A DNA stretch of 64,000 nt from NCBI GenBank assembly GCA_027596075.1, contig JADGJC010000064.1, positions 16,600 to 80,599 of the forward strand, written 5' to 3'. Of the stretch, positions 1-10,376 are shown piece by piece. Numbering within the stretch: the stretch's first letter is position 1; each line of letters begins with the position of its first letter. The stretch comes from Rhizophlyctis rosea. Lineage: Eukaryota > Chytridiomycota > Chytridiomycetes > Rhizophlyctidales > Rhizophlyctidaceae. The position numbers and the translations under genes were made by a program. Below the pieces are notes generated by a model. The model saw only the letters and a list, made by a program, of their open reading frames with translations. It was not told the origin of the DNA and searched no databases.

Positions 1-121
1 AAAAGGGATTGGAGTTTTGTGGGCGGTTTACATAGTACTGTCACTTGTAAATTTGCTTATCATTGCAGGCCACACATTCAGCAAAAGAGTCCGTAGCGTT
101 CCATGCATTCGAGGGACTCGG

Positions 122-856
122 TCACTGCTTGTCAATGTTCATCGGTTCCGCAGATGCCGCTAAGGGCCTTCCGTAGTACGGCGTCCCGTCGGCGTAAGAC
201 CCCCACTGGTTGTGCTGGTTGTTGTACTCGTAGTACTGGTTGTTGTGCTGGTAATGAGCGCCACCAGCGTCGGGAGCAGGAGGAGCAGCGAGACGTGCCC
301 CGTAGTCGCCATAGCGATCGTAGCGGGAACTGTGCTTGCGGGGAGGAGAGTAGTGGTCAGAGTTGTCGGGCTTGTTGCGGTTTTCGTCCCAAGTCGGGCA
401 TCGCGGACCATCGGATTTCGCCCACTAATGCCGATAAGACGTCACTGTTCGTGCGTTGAGCAAACGCGAGCGATGGCGCAGATTTACCTCAACACAGATT
501 TCATAGCCATCAACCTTCTTGCCATGCATGTTTTTCCAAGCTTTTTCAGCGTGTTGATGCCAGTCATACTCGACGAATGCAAACCTGCAGAAACATAGAT
601 ATCAGTACATGTTCCACGATGTTCCGAGACCTATGAATAGCACGTACCGGGTTGGCTTGTATGTAGGGAGAGCGGGAATGTCAACTCGGACGATGTCGCC
701 ATCTGGCATGGGTCATCAATAGTAAGTATTCAAACACCGAAATTGAATAGATGAACCCCCATGCAGCAATACAGACCTCCCGAAGTCGTACGCCAGATCT
801 TCCGCGCGAGTCTTTGGAGATAGGCCATGAACGAAGAGAGTGTTGTAACGGGTCAT
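122..856 (-). CDS. SR-type RNA-binding protein with one RRM
   Basis: Spliced minus-strand gene starting at the ATG complementary to 854-856. The N-terminus reads as an RRM: RNP2-like NTLFVHGLSP, then GDIVRVDIP, then RNP1-like RFAFVEYDW, ending the fold with YEICVEWAK. The tail is rich in Arg, Ser, Tyr, Asn and Gln (SPPRKHSSRYDRYGDYG, then NNQYYEYNN), as in SR splicing and mRNA-handling proteins that act in the nucleus. Two introns are clear: CCAACCCG/gtacgt to tgcag/GTTTGC, and one placed just before TGGGCGAAA. The exon 1 donor is uncertain. The obvious GGGAG/gtctgt site breaks the frame, whereas a site about 20 nt further in (GGGG/gttcat) keeps it at the cost of a few extra residues. The stop is TGA, complementary to 122-124. 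The gene is divergent to XRCC3. Which SR family member it is cannot be settled from one RRM. Confidence 0.72.
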
Positions 857-1295
857 TGTTCAGTAACGTTTTGTGAATCAGGTCAACAGAGAATATCCTT
901 GATGGATTGTTTTGGAACTGCGCGTCGTCTTGGTCTTTCTTACTGTATGTTTGAAAGCTCAATTGAAAATGGATGGGGAAGAAGGAAGCAGAAGTGAAGT
1001 GTGGGAAAGAAGTTGAACAGCAAACGGACTTGAGACCACAATTTTTGTTCGCACCGGGGGTGACACCCTTGAGTTGAGTGTTGGAATGTGGTGCTGCGGA
1101 CATCTGCAGCTGTGCCACCCAGTAATATATCGGAAACTGATCAGCTGCGCCATTTTACATTTTTGAAAACGGAGCGGTCCGACGGATTCGGACAAGCTAT
1201 TTTTGCTCCACCCTGGCTCTCTGTGCGTTCCAAGTCGCCAGGATCTGTTCTTCACAATCTGCCCTCAAAGAGGCCGAGAGACTAGCGAGGAAGTT
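857..1295. promoter_or_regulatory. Shared divergent promoter, SR-protein gene / XRCC3
   Basis: This 439-bp gap lies between two start codons facing away from each other. It holds CTGCGCCATTT at 1145-1155, which recurs in the NC2-beta/GRC3 gap, and GCTATTTTTG at 1196-1205, 91 bp before the XRCC3 ATG. Regulatory use is inferred from position and recurrence only. Confidence 0.4.
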
Positions 1296-2535
1296 ATGAA
1301 TGTAGATGAGCTCGAGTTTCCGTTTTGGATTCTCAACAAGCTGCATAAAGGTACACGTCAAGGAAGAGTTCAATGCAAACCGCAGCTGTTTCTCACCACA
1401 ATCTCTAGCACGACTTGAAACAGTAGAACAAGTCGTGTTGCTTTCAGCTTCGGATTTAGCCACGAAACTTCGCGTCGACGAACAAAGTGCGAGCGAAATC
1501 CTATTAGAAGTCTCTGCTGCAGTGTTCCAGATTCCGAAAACTGTTATCAGCGCTTCGATATTGCACCAAAACCAAGCTCGGCGTTTGACGCTTGGAGACT
1601 TGCTACTGGATTCAGTGTTGGACGGCGGTATCCTCGCAGGAGCAATTACAGAAGTATACGGACGTAGTGCAGCCGGCAAAACACAACTAGCACTACAGCT
1701 TTCTATAACTGGGCAGTTGCCTGTTGAGGAAGGAGGCTTTGGCGGAGGTGGGTGTCCTTCACCAGATAAAAACTCAATTGTGAAATTGGAACACAACAGC
1801 TGACTTTCACCAACGCCAGGCGTAGCATACATAGCAACCGAGCAAAAGTTCCCAATCCAACGTTACACCCAACTCCTCGCCCACTTCCAAACCCGCTACC
1901 CATGCCTCAACCCAGAAGTCTGCCTGAACAACCTCCACATCCTCCACGTCAAAGACCTAGAAACCCAACACCACATCCTTTGCTACCAACTCCCCGCCCT
2001 AATAAAACTCCACAAGGTCCGCACCGTCCTAATCGATTCCATAGCCGCCAACTTCCGCGGCGAAGAAAGCACCACAACTTCCACCGTCAACGCTGCACAG
2101 ATCCGCGGCAAAGATCTGTACGAAATTATACGATGCCTGAAAGAGGTGGGGACGGAAAAAGGGGTGGCGATAGTGTGTTTGAATCAGGTGTCAGATGTGA
2201 TAGGGGATCCAGAAGCGGTAGCGACGGCCGGAATGACACAGGCGCGGCAGGCGTTTTTGGAAGTGAAGGGCCGGGAAGATTTAGCTGATGGGGAAGTAGA
2301 AAGGGTCAAGCCGAGCTTGGGATTACAATGGTCGAACTTGGTGAATGTGCAGCTGATGTTGTCAAGGAAGGATACAGTCATCGGACTTCCGGTTTTGGAA
2401 GGTGCTTTGGAAGGTAGCACTTATAGTATGAAAACTGTGCGGACCTTACGGGTGGGTTTCGCTCCTCACTTGCCACGGCGGCAGTGCCGGTTCACTATCA
2501 CGGCCGAGGGTATTGTTGGTGTACCGGATCCGTAG
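1296..2535 (+). CDS. XRCC3: DNA repair protein XRCC3 (RAD51 paralogue)
   Basis: RAD51-family ATPase of homologous recombination, nuclear, expected to act with other RAD51 paralogues at strand exchange and Holliday-junction stages. Three exons: 1296-1350, 1409-1747 and 1820-2535, all with GT-AG junctions that keep the frame. The start MNVDELEFPFWILNK followed by ARLETVEQVV matches the short helical N-domain of the family. Walker A is GRSAAGKTQ in the setting ITEVYGRSAAGKTQLALQL, and Walker B is VRTVLIDSIAANFR. The serine-alanine P-loop and the IDSIAA Walker B fit XRCC3 better than RAD51 itself. About 370 residues, normal for the family. The gene is convergent with the RabGAP gene, with only about 150 bp between stops. 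I see no lesion. Confidence 0.87.
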
Positions 2536-2686
2536 GCCGCAGCAACCTCGACCTCGGAAGCGTTGATCACACCTCCAGCGGCATCTGGCATATTGCTTTA
2601 CAATGAACAACAAAAGATAACGTGACTATTTACATCGGGCAAGCCCCGTACCACCGCCGCCAACGCGGCAAAAACACACCGCCTAT

Positions 2687-5600
2687 CTACAAGCACACCA
2701 GGTTCACCAGCTCCCACAATTCCTCCTCGGTACACTCCACCGCCTTCCGTTTCAGCGGTTCCGGCGTCCGACTGCGACTCCTACTGGCACTGACGCTCTT
2801 CCTAGGCGTTGCTCCCTTGCCCTCCTCACCATCGCTCCGCCCACTCCGATCGTCCACTGTAAGGTGCCTCCGCCTAATGCCCTCAGGAGCCGGCGGCAGT
2901 TCCGTCGTGGCGCGGGTGTCGACATCAACGTCCAAGCGCTCTTTGGCTTCGTGCGAGAGTTTGTCGCGGAAGACATAGAATAGAACTTCGGCCCGTTGCA
3001 GGGTATCAATAAGATTGATATGACCGGATTGGTCATTGATCAACTAATAAGATGGTCCACAATAAATATTTGTTGACGTGTAAATCGAACCCCTGAGGAC
3101 ATACCTTGAGCATTTCATCGAATGCCGTACACTTGAACATTTCAGCTCGCCTGGCATTCAAAATGGCCAATGCTACGAACAAATGGAAGTGGCGGGTGAG
3201 CGGGCAAGCCCACATGACTTCCCACAACGTGCTGGTATCTTGGAAATCAAATTCCCGTTTGAACAACACGAGCAGCCATCGGAAGCAGATGAATAGATTG
3301 ATGCTATCGGTTGCCTCTGCATAGAACGCGTCAGCCACTGAAGTGTGTGCCGAATCTTCGCAATGTGCACTGACCCAGATGCTCATACAGGAACGGGTCG
3401 ATGAATTTGATCAAGAGCTCAAGACGCCTTAGTTGTGTGCGCATTCCACTCTGATCACGAGAGAAGTTGTTTTGCTGTGTGTATGGCTGTTAGAACATTG
3501 GTGATTGACGTGACCCAAAATGCATTTACCATCGTTTTCATGAATTCCACGAAGCACCAGAAAGCCTCGCTCTCGGATCTCATGACGGCCAGAATAGGTG
3601 CCAGCAAATCGTTCATGCCTTGCACATAGCCTGTATTTGTCAGATTAGCAAGTGTGAACTCCTATGATCTTGAAGTCCTGCCGACATACCCAGATCAAAA
3701 TTGTACATCGTGTACGTCATCAAAACATTCTTGAGCATCTCCAAATTCTTCGAAAACGCTGCAGACTGAACTACGTCGTCTGATCCCGGAATTGGCGGCG
3801 CATTGGCAAGATCCGTTTCAGCGCCGAGGAAGAAAGGCACAGTCCTATCAGTGCGCACGACATCCTTCTCTGCCATCACTCTCATTTATTAGTCGATGAT
3901 CGCAATGTCAAATGGAGTTCACCATGCTCACCAATTCGGTACTTCCTCTCCCTTAATTTGCTCACAACGTCCATGTCCTCTCGCTCATCGCCGGCACGTC
4001 CCTCCCCAGCAGTTTCTTCGCGCTCCTCCGGCTCCGTCTCCGCCGCTTCGGCCAAGATTTTCTGCCATTGTTGTTTCATGTGGTCGTACTCTTTCCTATG
4101 TCAAATATGAGAATCTGGTCGGTACACGTTCCACTGCAGAGTTACATACTGCCGTGAATCCAGTAACTTGGACCGTTCTTCATCAGTTGAGTCATACGGA
4201 TACACATTCAGCAGGTATTTCCAAACGTCCGGTCTAATGAATGTTGTAAGTCGTGATGCAACGTTGCTTCCAAGCGGTGCAAATGTATATGACTCCTACC
4301 GGATGTCATTCTCCACGCCTGCAGCGAAAACGTATGCCTTGACGTAATCAGCAGTCACAACTAGCCGTCCTTTGGGGTCGTACCATGACACCCATTGCTC
4401 CGCTGAAAGGGGCTGCTTCGTCCGATGGTGCGTTCTACCAGCCTAATCTGCAGGTTGAGTGTGATGTCCCAAGAATGAGAAATGCCAAACATACCGCCAA
4501 AACTTCAAAATTCCCTGTTTTGTCAACCACCGGTTCAACAGCCGCCCTCCTATCACCGCGCAGTCGTTCCCCAAGATCGCCGGCATATCTTGCCAGGTAT
4601 TGACCGAAACTGTCATACTCCTCCAGAAGCGCTTCAGCTTCAGCGGACGATAAGAATAACGAACGAATGTTGGTGGGAAGCAGCGGCAAGATTGGGCGAG
4701 CCAACGGGTGCTCCAACACTTGTGCACCCGTGCTTCGCGCAATATTTGTTACTCTTGAGAAGCGTTCTAACATGTCCCACCCCACGTCTTCGATTTTCTG
4801 TTCATCATTCTTTAGTTATGTCCACATAGCGGGTAAAGCATATGTATTCTTACAGTAGCCATTGGTCGTCCTACAATTCCAGAAACAATACCGAAGCCCG
4901 CGGCTCCGATTTTGTACAACGCAGAATCGGCCGGTACGGTCGGAAGACCCTCTGGCCATTGTCGTCGCCGGATTTGCTGTGCTTCAGCAGTGCCATCAAA
5001 CGAGGCCAGCGTGAACGTTCGGATGGATGTTGCGCTCGAATCATCAGTCGCAGGCCTAAATCAATATGATTGTCAGAACTTTGGTGATTTTGACCTGTGA
5101 AGTGGGATGAGTGGGATGCAAACCTTTCAGATAAATCTCTCCCAATTCCTCTACACCAAGCCCTCAATAGATTTTCGACTCTATCCAAATCTGGAACTGC
5201 GCCATTGTCCTTCTCAAACCATAAATCAGGTAGCTTAGCGCCCTCGAAGTTCAGTTCAACGGTAAGACGCGTCAAGCATGCTTCCTCGGTTCCTGATAGA
5301 GTCAATTCCGGGGCGAGCGTGAATGAGCGAACGTCCTCCATGGGAGCTGATATCGCTTCAGTAATCAACGAAAGTGAGTGGGAAGGTGAAGAAACAGCGG
5401 GTGCGGAGTGCGATGTGAGTGTGAGGACTGTATTAAGATTTAGCGGCTGCTCACAGTAACACCGGGGAAGTAAACAACAACTTACGAACGCGAGTTCGGG
5501 CAGCAACTTCTTCATATTTGCCCACATCTTGTGCGGGTATTGTGGTTTTGGGAATCCAGGCGAAAAGATATTGTTGAGGGTCCTGTGTGGTTCTGTCTGT

Positions 5601-5745
5601 CAAAAGGCTGTGATTCTCGCATGCGCAGATGTGGACTTACATCTTCAGCTGCCAAACAAAGGTATCCTAACATCGGGTCAGACTCGGAAGACCTTATCGA
5701 AACGTTGGCCTGCACGTGCAGCAAGCGCACGCTATTTCCTGCCAT
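2687..5745 (-). CDS. GYP7: GYP7/TBC1D15-type Rab GTPase-activating protein
   Basis: Multi-exon gene starting MAGNSVRLLHVQANV (ATG complementary to 5743-5745). The N-terminal region holds DPQQYLFAWIPKTT, typical of the DUF3548 Rab-binding module of GYP7. The TBC domain follows: arginine finger in KDVVRTDRTVPFF (about 3840), core NLEMLKNVLMTYTMYNFDLG, glutamine finger YVQGMNDLLAPIL (about 3620), then FRWLLVLFKREFDF with its downstream helices (about 3250). Both catalytic fingers are intact, so it should stimulate GTP hydrolysis by a Rab, in this family Ypt7/Rab7-class GTPases at late endosome or vacuole. The C-tail is basic and Ser-rich (SVSASRSRSRTPEP). About 10 exons with short introns. It is divergent to CMSS1 and convergent with XRCC3. 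The exact family member is inferred; the TBC call is firm. Confidence 0.85.
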
Positions 5746-6185
5746 GGTTTCTTATTAAAAGTCTCTTAGAAGTTTCACTCAGCAGCAGCGTTGCTATATG
5801 GTTGGATATATTGGAGAATGCAAGATGTTGAATTTGGGGGGATGGGAGCGTGAGGAGGGCTCGTGAGCGAAAGCGCGTGGCATGGGGGCATGGGTCGGTT
5901 GGTCTTGGGAATCTTGGCGGTGCAGTGGCGGTGCGCTGTGGCGGGGGTGTCTCAATGGGCGCATACAATGTGGCTGGCCGTGATATTTTTGGATTCTCAC
6001 AGCATGCTATTTTTATGAACAGCATCTACTGCTCGGAATTGAAGTGCAAGAGTCCATCATACACGCAAAGGAAATTACACCAAAGTATTCTGATAGATCC
6101 TCTCCTTCATACTCACCAGTGAGAATTCGATCCCGAGCTTAAAGGCTATAGAAATATTCTTGTGCTAACCCATGGAGGAGCAGAC
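5746..6185. promoter_or_regulatory. Shared divergent promoter, RabGAP / CMSS1
   Basis: A 440-bp gap between opposed start codons. The left half is GC-rich. GCTATTTTTA lies at 6006-6015, 171 bp before the CMSS1 ATG. No other gene is visible here. Confidence 0.35.
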
Positions 6186-7224
6186 ATGAGCGCGGACTCT
6201 CTTGACGACGACTATTTCGCTGGTGACGAGCTTATTGGGCGGCAAACCAGCGACGCAGAAGAGCAGGATGGAGAAATTGAGGAAGTGGGGGAACGGGAGC
6301 CACTAGACGAAGAGCTGGACGACTCCCCAGTGCAGTCTGAAGAGACAACGAAGAAAAGGAAGCGGGAGGAAGATACGAAGGAAGAGAAGAAGGTAGCCTT
6401 GCTCGATCATGGAGAGAACATGGAAGAATTTCTGATGAATGTTATTGCATGAAATGTCTCAGAAAAAGAAGAAGAAGCCAAAGAAGGTGTGGGAAGATAG
6501 AGTCACGGGGGAGTCGGTACTGGAGGAAGCTGGTATGTGGCCTGGTACCATCGTCAAATATTCCTACCCGGCTCATGTCTGAGTATTCACAGGAGTGGAA
6601 CCACATCTGTGCGAAGCATTTACTGAACCACATGACGATGATAACTTGACGAGTTTCGTTAAGACCTGTAAGTTGACCGCGTTTGCGGTGATCAAATGGA
6701 GATGGCGTAATAACAACCCTTCTTCCCTTCAGTGTTGCCAAATTACGAGAAGGAACTCACCAACCCATCAAAACGCGCACATAATGGATCACCTCGTGTC
6801 ATTATCATCACCAGTAGCGCTATTCGAGCTGTGAACCTTATCAGAGCTGTGAAAACGCTGGGCAAATGTGCGAAGCTATTTGCGAAGCATCTGAAAGTGT
6901 CGGAACAAATTGCGCAGCTGAAGGCAGAAAAGACGCCGATTGCGGTGGGAACACCGAATCGGATTTTGAAGTTGTTGCAGGATGGGGAAGGTGGGAGGCC
7001 ATGTGTAGCTGAAAAGCTGCTCTCATTCCAGTGAATTGACGGCTCTCTTTCCTGAATTAGGGGCATTGGATCTGACGAAGCTCGCATACGTAATACTGGA
7101 TGGTTCACATAGGGATTCCAAGGAGCGGACATTATTTACAATCCCAGAAATCAAGACCGATCTGGTGTTGCTATTGAAGGAGATTGCCAAAACGCAGGGA
7201 GACGCCGCCATGTGTATATACTAA
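6186..7224 (+). CDS. CMS1: Cms1/CMSS1 ribosomal small-subunit processome protein
   Basis: Nucleolar protein of the 90S/U3 pre-ribosome family. The true ATG (MSADSLDDDYFAGDEL) is at 6186. The N-terminus is very acidic, followed by a Lys-rich stretch (KKKKPKKVWEDRV). The C-terminal two thirds is the Cms1 fold, which resembles a DEAD-box helicase core: RVIIITSSAIRAVNLIRAV, then PIAVGTPNRILKLL, then LDLTKLAYVILDG. The frame only closes with the following introns: gtagcc(6392) to ctcag, one after GAAGCTG, one after AAGACCT, and GAAG/gtggga to gaattag/GGGCATTGG. With these, no frameshift remains. Divergent to the RabGAP gene and convergent with ALG13 (117 bp between stops). Confidence 0.85.
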
Positions 7225-7341
7225 AGCAAATACAACAAAATTGTGGGAGCTCAGTGTGTAGCTCTCATGTAGACATCTGCAGATGTCAGCGCACCTACGT
7301 GCCGTGGGTACCAAGCTTTTGACGAGATTCTATCTGAACGT

Positions 7342-7857
7342 TCAGTCTGCTTTGGGTGCTACAAAACCCATTTGTTCTCTGACCACCTGTCCAAACATAC
7401 TCGCGTTTTTGGTTTCATATGTTTTGCACCCCTCCCAAACTCGGTCCTCCACACTTCTAACCAAAGTGTCGACCGTACACCATGCGAGCACTCCTTCCCC
7501 CTCCAACGCTTCTGCCAACTCGGTCTGGTGGTTATCCATCAGTTCCGTGTTGACCACAACAAGAAGTCGTTTTCCGGCTGCCAGCGCTTCGAATATCGAA
7601 CCCGACCCTGCGTGCGATATTATGAGGTCGGCGGCGAGCATGTCGGACCGGAGGGAAGGTTTGAATGCATAGGTTGTGACTTTGAGACCAGGGTGAGTGG
7701 GTGGAGGTGTTGCTATGGGACTATTGCCGTGTTGTATTGTTAGGTTGGTGATGGAGTGCTTGGCCAGAACAGAGAGGAAAGGTAGGGATGTGGCAAGGTC
7801 TATCAACGAGTCGAAACGCGTTGTGCCAACTGTCAGAAAGGCACTTTTGCAACTCAT
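7342..7857 (-). CDS. ALG13: ALG13, UDP-GlcNAc transferase catalytic subunit
   Basis: Single-exon gene of 171 codons, starting MSCKSAFLTVGTTRFDSLID. This is the catalytic half of the Alg13/Alg14 enzyme, which adds the second GlcNAc to dolichol-PP-GlcNAc on the cytosolic face of the ER. Diagnostic blocks are TVGTTRFDSLID near the N-terminus and ADLIISHAGSGSIFEALAAG with VVVNTELMDNHQTELAEAL in the sugar-nucleotide-binding half. The frame stays open about 50 codons upstream, but that stretch is not conserved and would enter the divergent promoter, so I chose the internal Met. Alg13 needs membrane-bound Alg14, which is not in this window. Length matches the short fungal form, without the extra domains of the long animal form. 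Confidence 0.88.
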   Translation of the reverse strand: MSCKSAFLTVGTTRFDSLIDLATSLPFLSVLAKHSITNLTIQHGNSPIATPPPTHPGLKVTTYAFKPSLRSDMLAADLIISHAGSGSIFEALAAGKRLLVVVNTELMDNHQTELAEALEGEGVLAWCTVDTLVRSVEDRVWEGCKTYETKNASMFGQVVREQMGFVAPKAD

Positions 7858-8152
7858 TTGAAGACGCGTGTGATATAGAGTTATACAGTTCTGTCTTGCC
7901 AAACCTGTGACAGGCAGTCGCTGTGATGGGGAATTGATTGAATTCGCAGAAGGAAATTGAAAAGACCACCTGAAGCGACGATGGTCGATCGGCGTTCCCC
8001 TCACGTAATGGAGCTAAACCAGCTAACTACGCAGTCCTGATTCTGGCGCTCCTTCCTGATTCCCGTTGTCAATTGCTACATACCCTCCTTCATCCGCCCG
8101 TCTTGAACATTGTGCATTCAAACCTTCGTTAGAACCTTTCTACTCTCCCAAA

Positions 8153-8936
8153 ATGTACCGCTCTCCTTCTTCATCAACAGCGCTGAAGCGCCTCATGACG
8201 GAGTACAAAGGTGGGGCGTCAGAAGGCAGTCCTCACTTCTCACAAGCTGAACTGTAACTTACAACGTTTTTCCCACAGAATTGACAGTAAACGCCCCAGA
8301 AGGCATAACAGCGGGACCAATAGACGAAAACAACTTCTTCGAGTGGGAGGCACTTATAGCGTAGGTTCCCTCTGAGTCAATTGCGTTTCCCGTTTGACCG
8401 GACAAATCATACCGCAAACACAGTGGACCCGCAGACACTCCCTATGAAAACGGCGTCTTCACCGCCACACTGAAATTTCCCAAAGACTATCCGTTGAGCC
8501 CTCCTGTCATGAAGTTCACATGTCCAATGTTCCATCCCAACAGTATGCCATCATCGATTCACAATTTTCTGTGTCCAAACTGATAGCATGCTTTCTTTGT
8601 AGTCTACCCTGACGGTACCGTGTGCATATCCATCTTGCACCCACCGGGCGAGGACCCGAACATGTACGAGTCGGCTTCCGAACGTTGGTCGCCAGTGCAA
8701 AGTGTTGAGAAGATTTTGCTATCGGTTGTGAGCATGCTAGCTGGTGGGTGCTTTGTCGACGGAACGACTTGAGATGGTGGCACTGACAGGACGATTCAAC
8801 TTATGACCTAAATTTACAAACAGAACCAAATGACGAGAGTGGTGCAAACGTGGAGGCGTCAAAAATGTACCGGACTGATCGAGCACAGTTCGAGCGAATA
8901 GCTAGAGAAAACACGATGAAGGCATTGGGCCTATGA
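8153..8936 (+). CDS. UBC7: Ubiquitin-conjugating enzyme E2, Ubc7/UBE2G family
   Basis: Five-exon gene starting [19 protein letters not shown]. The UBC fold is complete: [14 protein letters not shown], then [18 protein letters not shown], then the catalytic segment [15 protein letters not shown] with the active cysteine after V. The acidic insertion after the active site ([19 protein letters not shown]) is the mark of the Ubc7/UBE2G group used in ER-associated degradation. It ends with [20 protein letters not shown] and an Arg-rich last helix. Each intron is GT-AG and restores the frame (AAAG/AA, GC/TGGACC, AACA/TC, GCTG/AA). Divergent to ALG13 with a 295-bp shared promoter, convergent with NC2-beta. 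Ubc7 normally needs a Cue1-type membrane anchor, not seen here. Confidence 0.9.
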
Positions 8937-9140
8937 ACGATGTTGCTCGATGTTCATTGGTTCGGCGTTCGAGGTTCCGTTTTGAAAACCGCAACAAGGC
9001 AACGATCTTTGAATTTTCCAAATGATTCACATTAAATTATACATACATAGCGCAATCAATGCACTGCCCCCAGACGGGATTGCAAATGGCAAATATTCAC
9101 ATGAAGAAACCCAACCCGCTTCCAGCAACCTTTATGATAC

Positions 9141-9913
9141 CTATTGCCCTGCCCCTCCCGACCCACTTCCTCCCCCCGTCATCATGCGTGCCTTCGCCTC
9201 TGCAAACATTTTTTCCTGCATTGCGGCTATTTCTTCTGAATTGAGATCAGTCTGTGGTTTGAGCGACCGTTTCTCACGATCCTGTAATGGTTCGTTTAGT
9301 GCTGTCCGTCCGCTTCGTTCACGCCACCCAAACGATTGGAGACAACACCAACCTTTTGAGATTTTGTGTGATCGTCGTAAACTTCCTGCACTTCCGCTAC
9401 AAAACTCTCAAAACCCAATTGCTGCGGTAATGTTAAGAATATGGACTTTTTCTCATTTCAACATCGACAACTCACTTTCAGCGCTTCGATGACATGGTCT
9501 CCCGCAATTGTCTTCTTGGCCTCCTTCTCGCAAACCTCGTTCGCTTCGGATGATAGCAAGTGGATGAACTCTGCAATACAAAGATCAATTGCCTGCCATG
9601 TATGACCGATTGCGTGGCATGACTAACCTACACAGCAGTCTGCGAGCACATCGCGAGTCTCCTTGGCACATTGCAAATCAGGTGGCATCATTTCTTGTAT
9701 AAGCTTCGTGACCGTAGCTGGTGCCATTGAAGAGAAGTTGCAGAGCCGATGAGTATCATGCATGCAAGCCGTTGAGCGGACGTCATTGTATGTTGTGAAG
9801 TACCACAGCTGGTCATCATCAACCTGGATACTGCCTAATAGGCTATGCATACCTTTCGGAAGCGACAGGTCCTCATCCGGGGCTCCAGTCAGTCCCTCAA
9901 GATCGTCGTCCAT
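9141..9913 (-). CDS. NCB2: Negative cofactor 2 beta (DR1/NC2-beta)
   Basis: Histone-fold subunit of NC2, which binds TBP on DNA and blocks TFIIA/TFIIB entry. Starts MDDDLEGLTGAPDEDLSLPK; the first intron is followed by ATVTKLIQEMMPPDLQC. The histone fold continues with AKETRDVLADCCVEFIHLL, SSEANEVCEKEAKKTI and DHVIEALKQLGF, all strongly conserved in the family. The tail carries a helix (SEEIAAMQEKMFAEAKARM) and a short Gly-Ser end, and stops at TAG complementary to 9141-9143. The partner NC2-alpha is not in the window. Divergent to GRC3. Confidence 0.9.
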
Positions 9914-10376
9914 ATTCAGGTTCGGAGATATAGAGAAAGGTGTTGTCTATGGGGTAAAGGTTGTTTGACCGCGCTGAGAAGTTATTGCAGGACAGTGTGC
10001 GTATGTGGGAATGTGTATAGTAATGGGAAGGATGTAAATACAGGATCTTGGGGAAAGGGTTTAGCTGGCCCGAGTGGGGGTGACGCGTGTCCGAACTGTG
10101 ATTTTCCTATGGGTCTTCGCCAGCGACCCCCCCACTTTTATTTGAATTGACTTTGGCTTCTGTGTTGGACCAACCCTGGAAAGGAAGGCTCAATCCCATG
10201 CAGGTTGCACATGCAAGCTCAGCGGGTGTTGCAAATTGAGTAAGCAAATAATATACTGCGCCATTTGCTGCGCGGGGCTTTCGAGACAAGCCACTTCACT
10301 CGCGTTCCACCTTCCTTGATCAGAAAGCGCGCTATTTTTGGCCTCCTGCTCCTACAATATTCAATCATTTCCCACG
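9914..10376. promoter_or_regulatory. Shared divergent promoter, NC2-beta / GRC3
   Basis: A 463-bp gap between opposed ATGs. CTGCGCCATTT at 10256-10266 repeats the element at 1145-1155. GCTATTTTTG at 10331-10340 repeats the one at 1196-1205 and sits 37 bp before the GRC3 ATG. The order and orientation of the two words are the same in both promoters. Confidence 0.4.

Noticed and set aside
103..459. Long plus-strand frames overlapping the SR-protein gene
   Set aside because: They are shadows of the Arg/Ser/Asn-rich minus-strand exon and show no conserved pattern.
6420..6465. A 22-nt ultra-short intron (gttatt to ctcag) in CMSS1 that would keep the frame
   Set aside because: A normal intron of about 70 nt using the upstream donor at 6392 and the same acceptor also keeps the frame, and is far more likely.
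6960..7075. Apparent frameshift in CMSS1 between LLQDG and ELTALFPEL
   Set aside because: Splicing GAAG/gtggga to gaattag/GGGCATTGG joins QDGEG to ALDLTKLAYVILDG in frame, so no lesion is needed.
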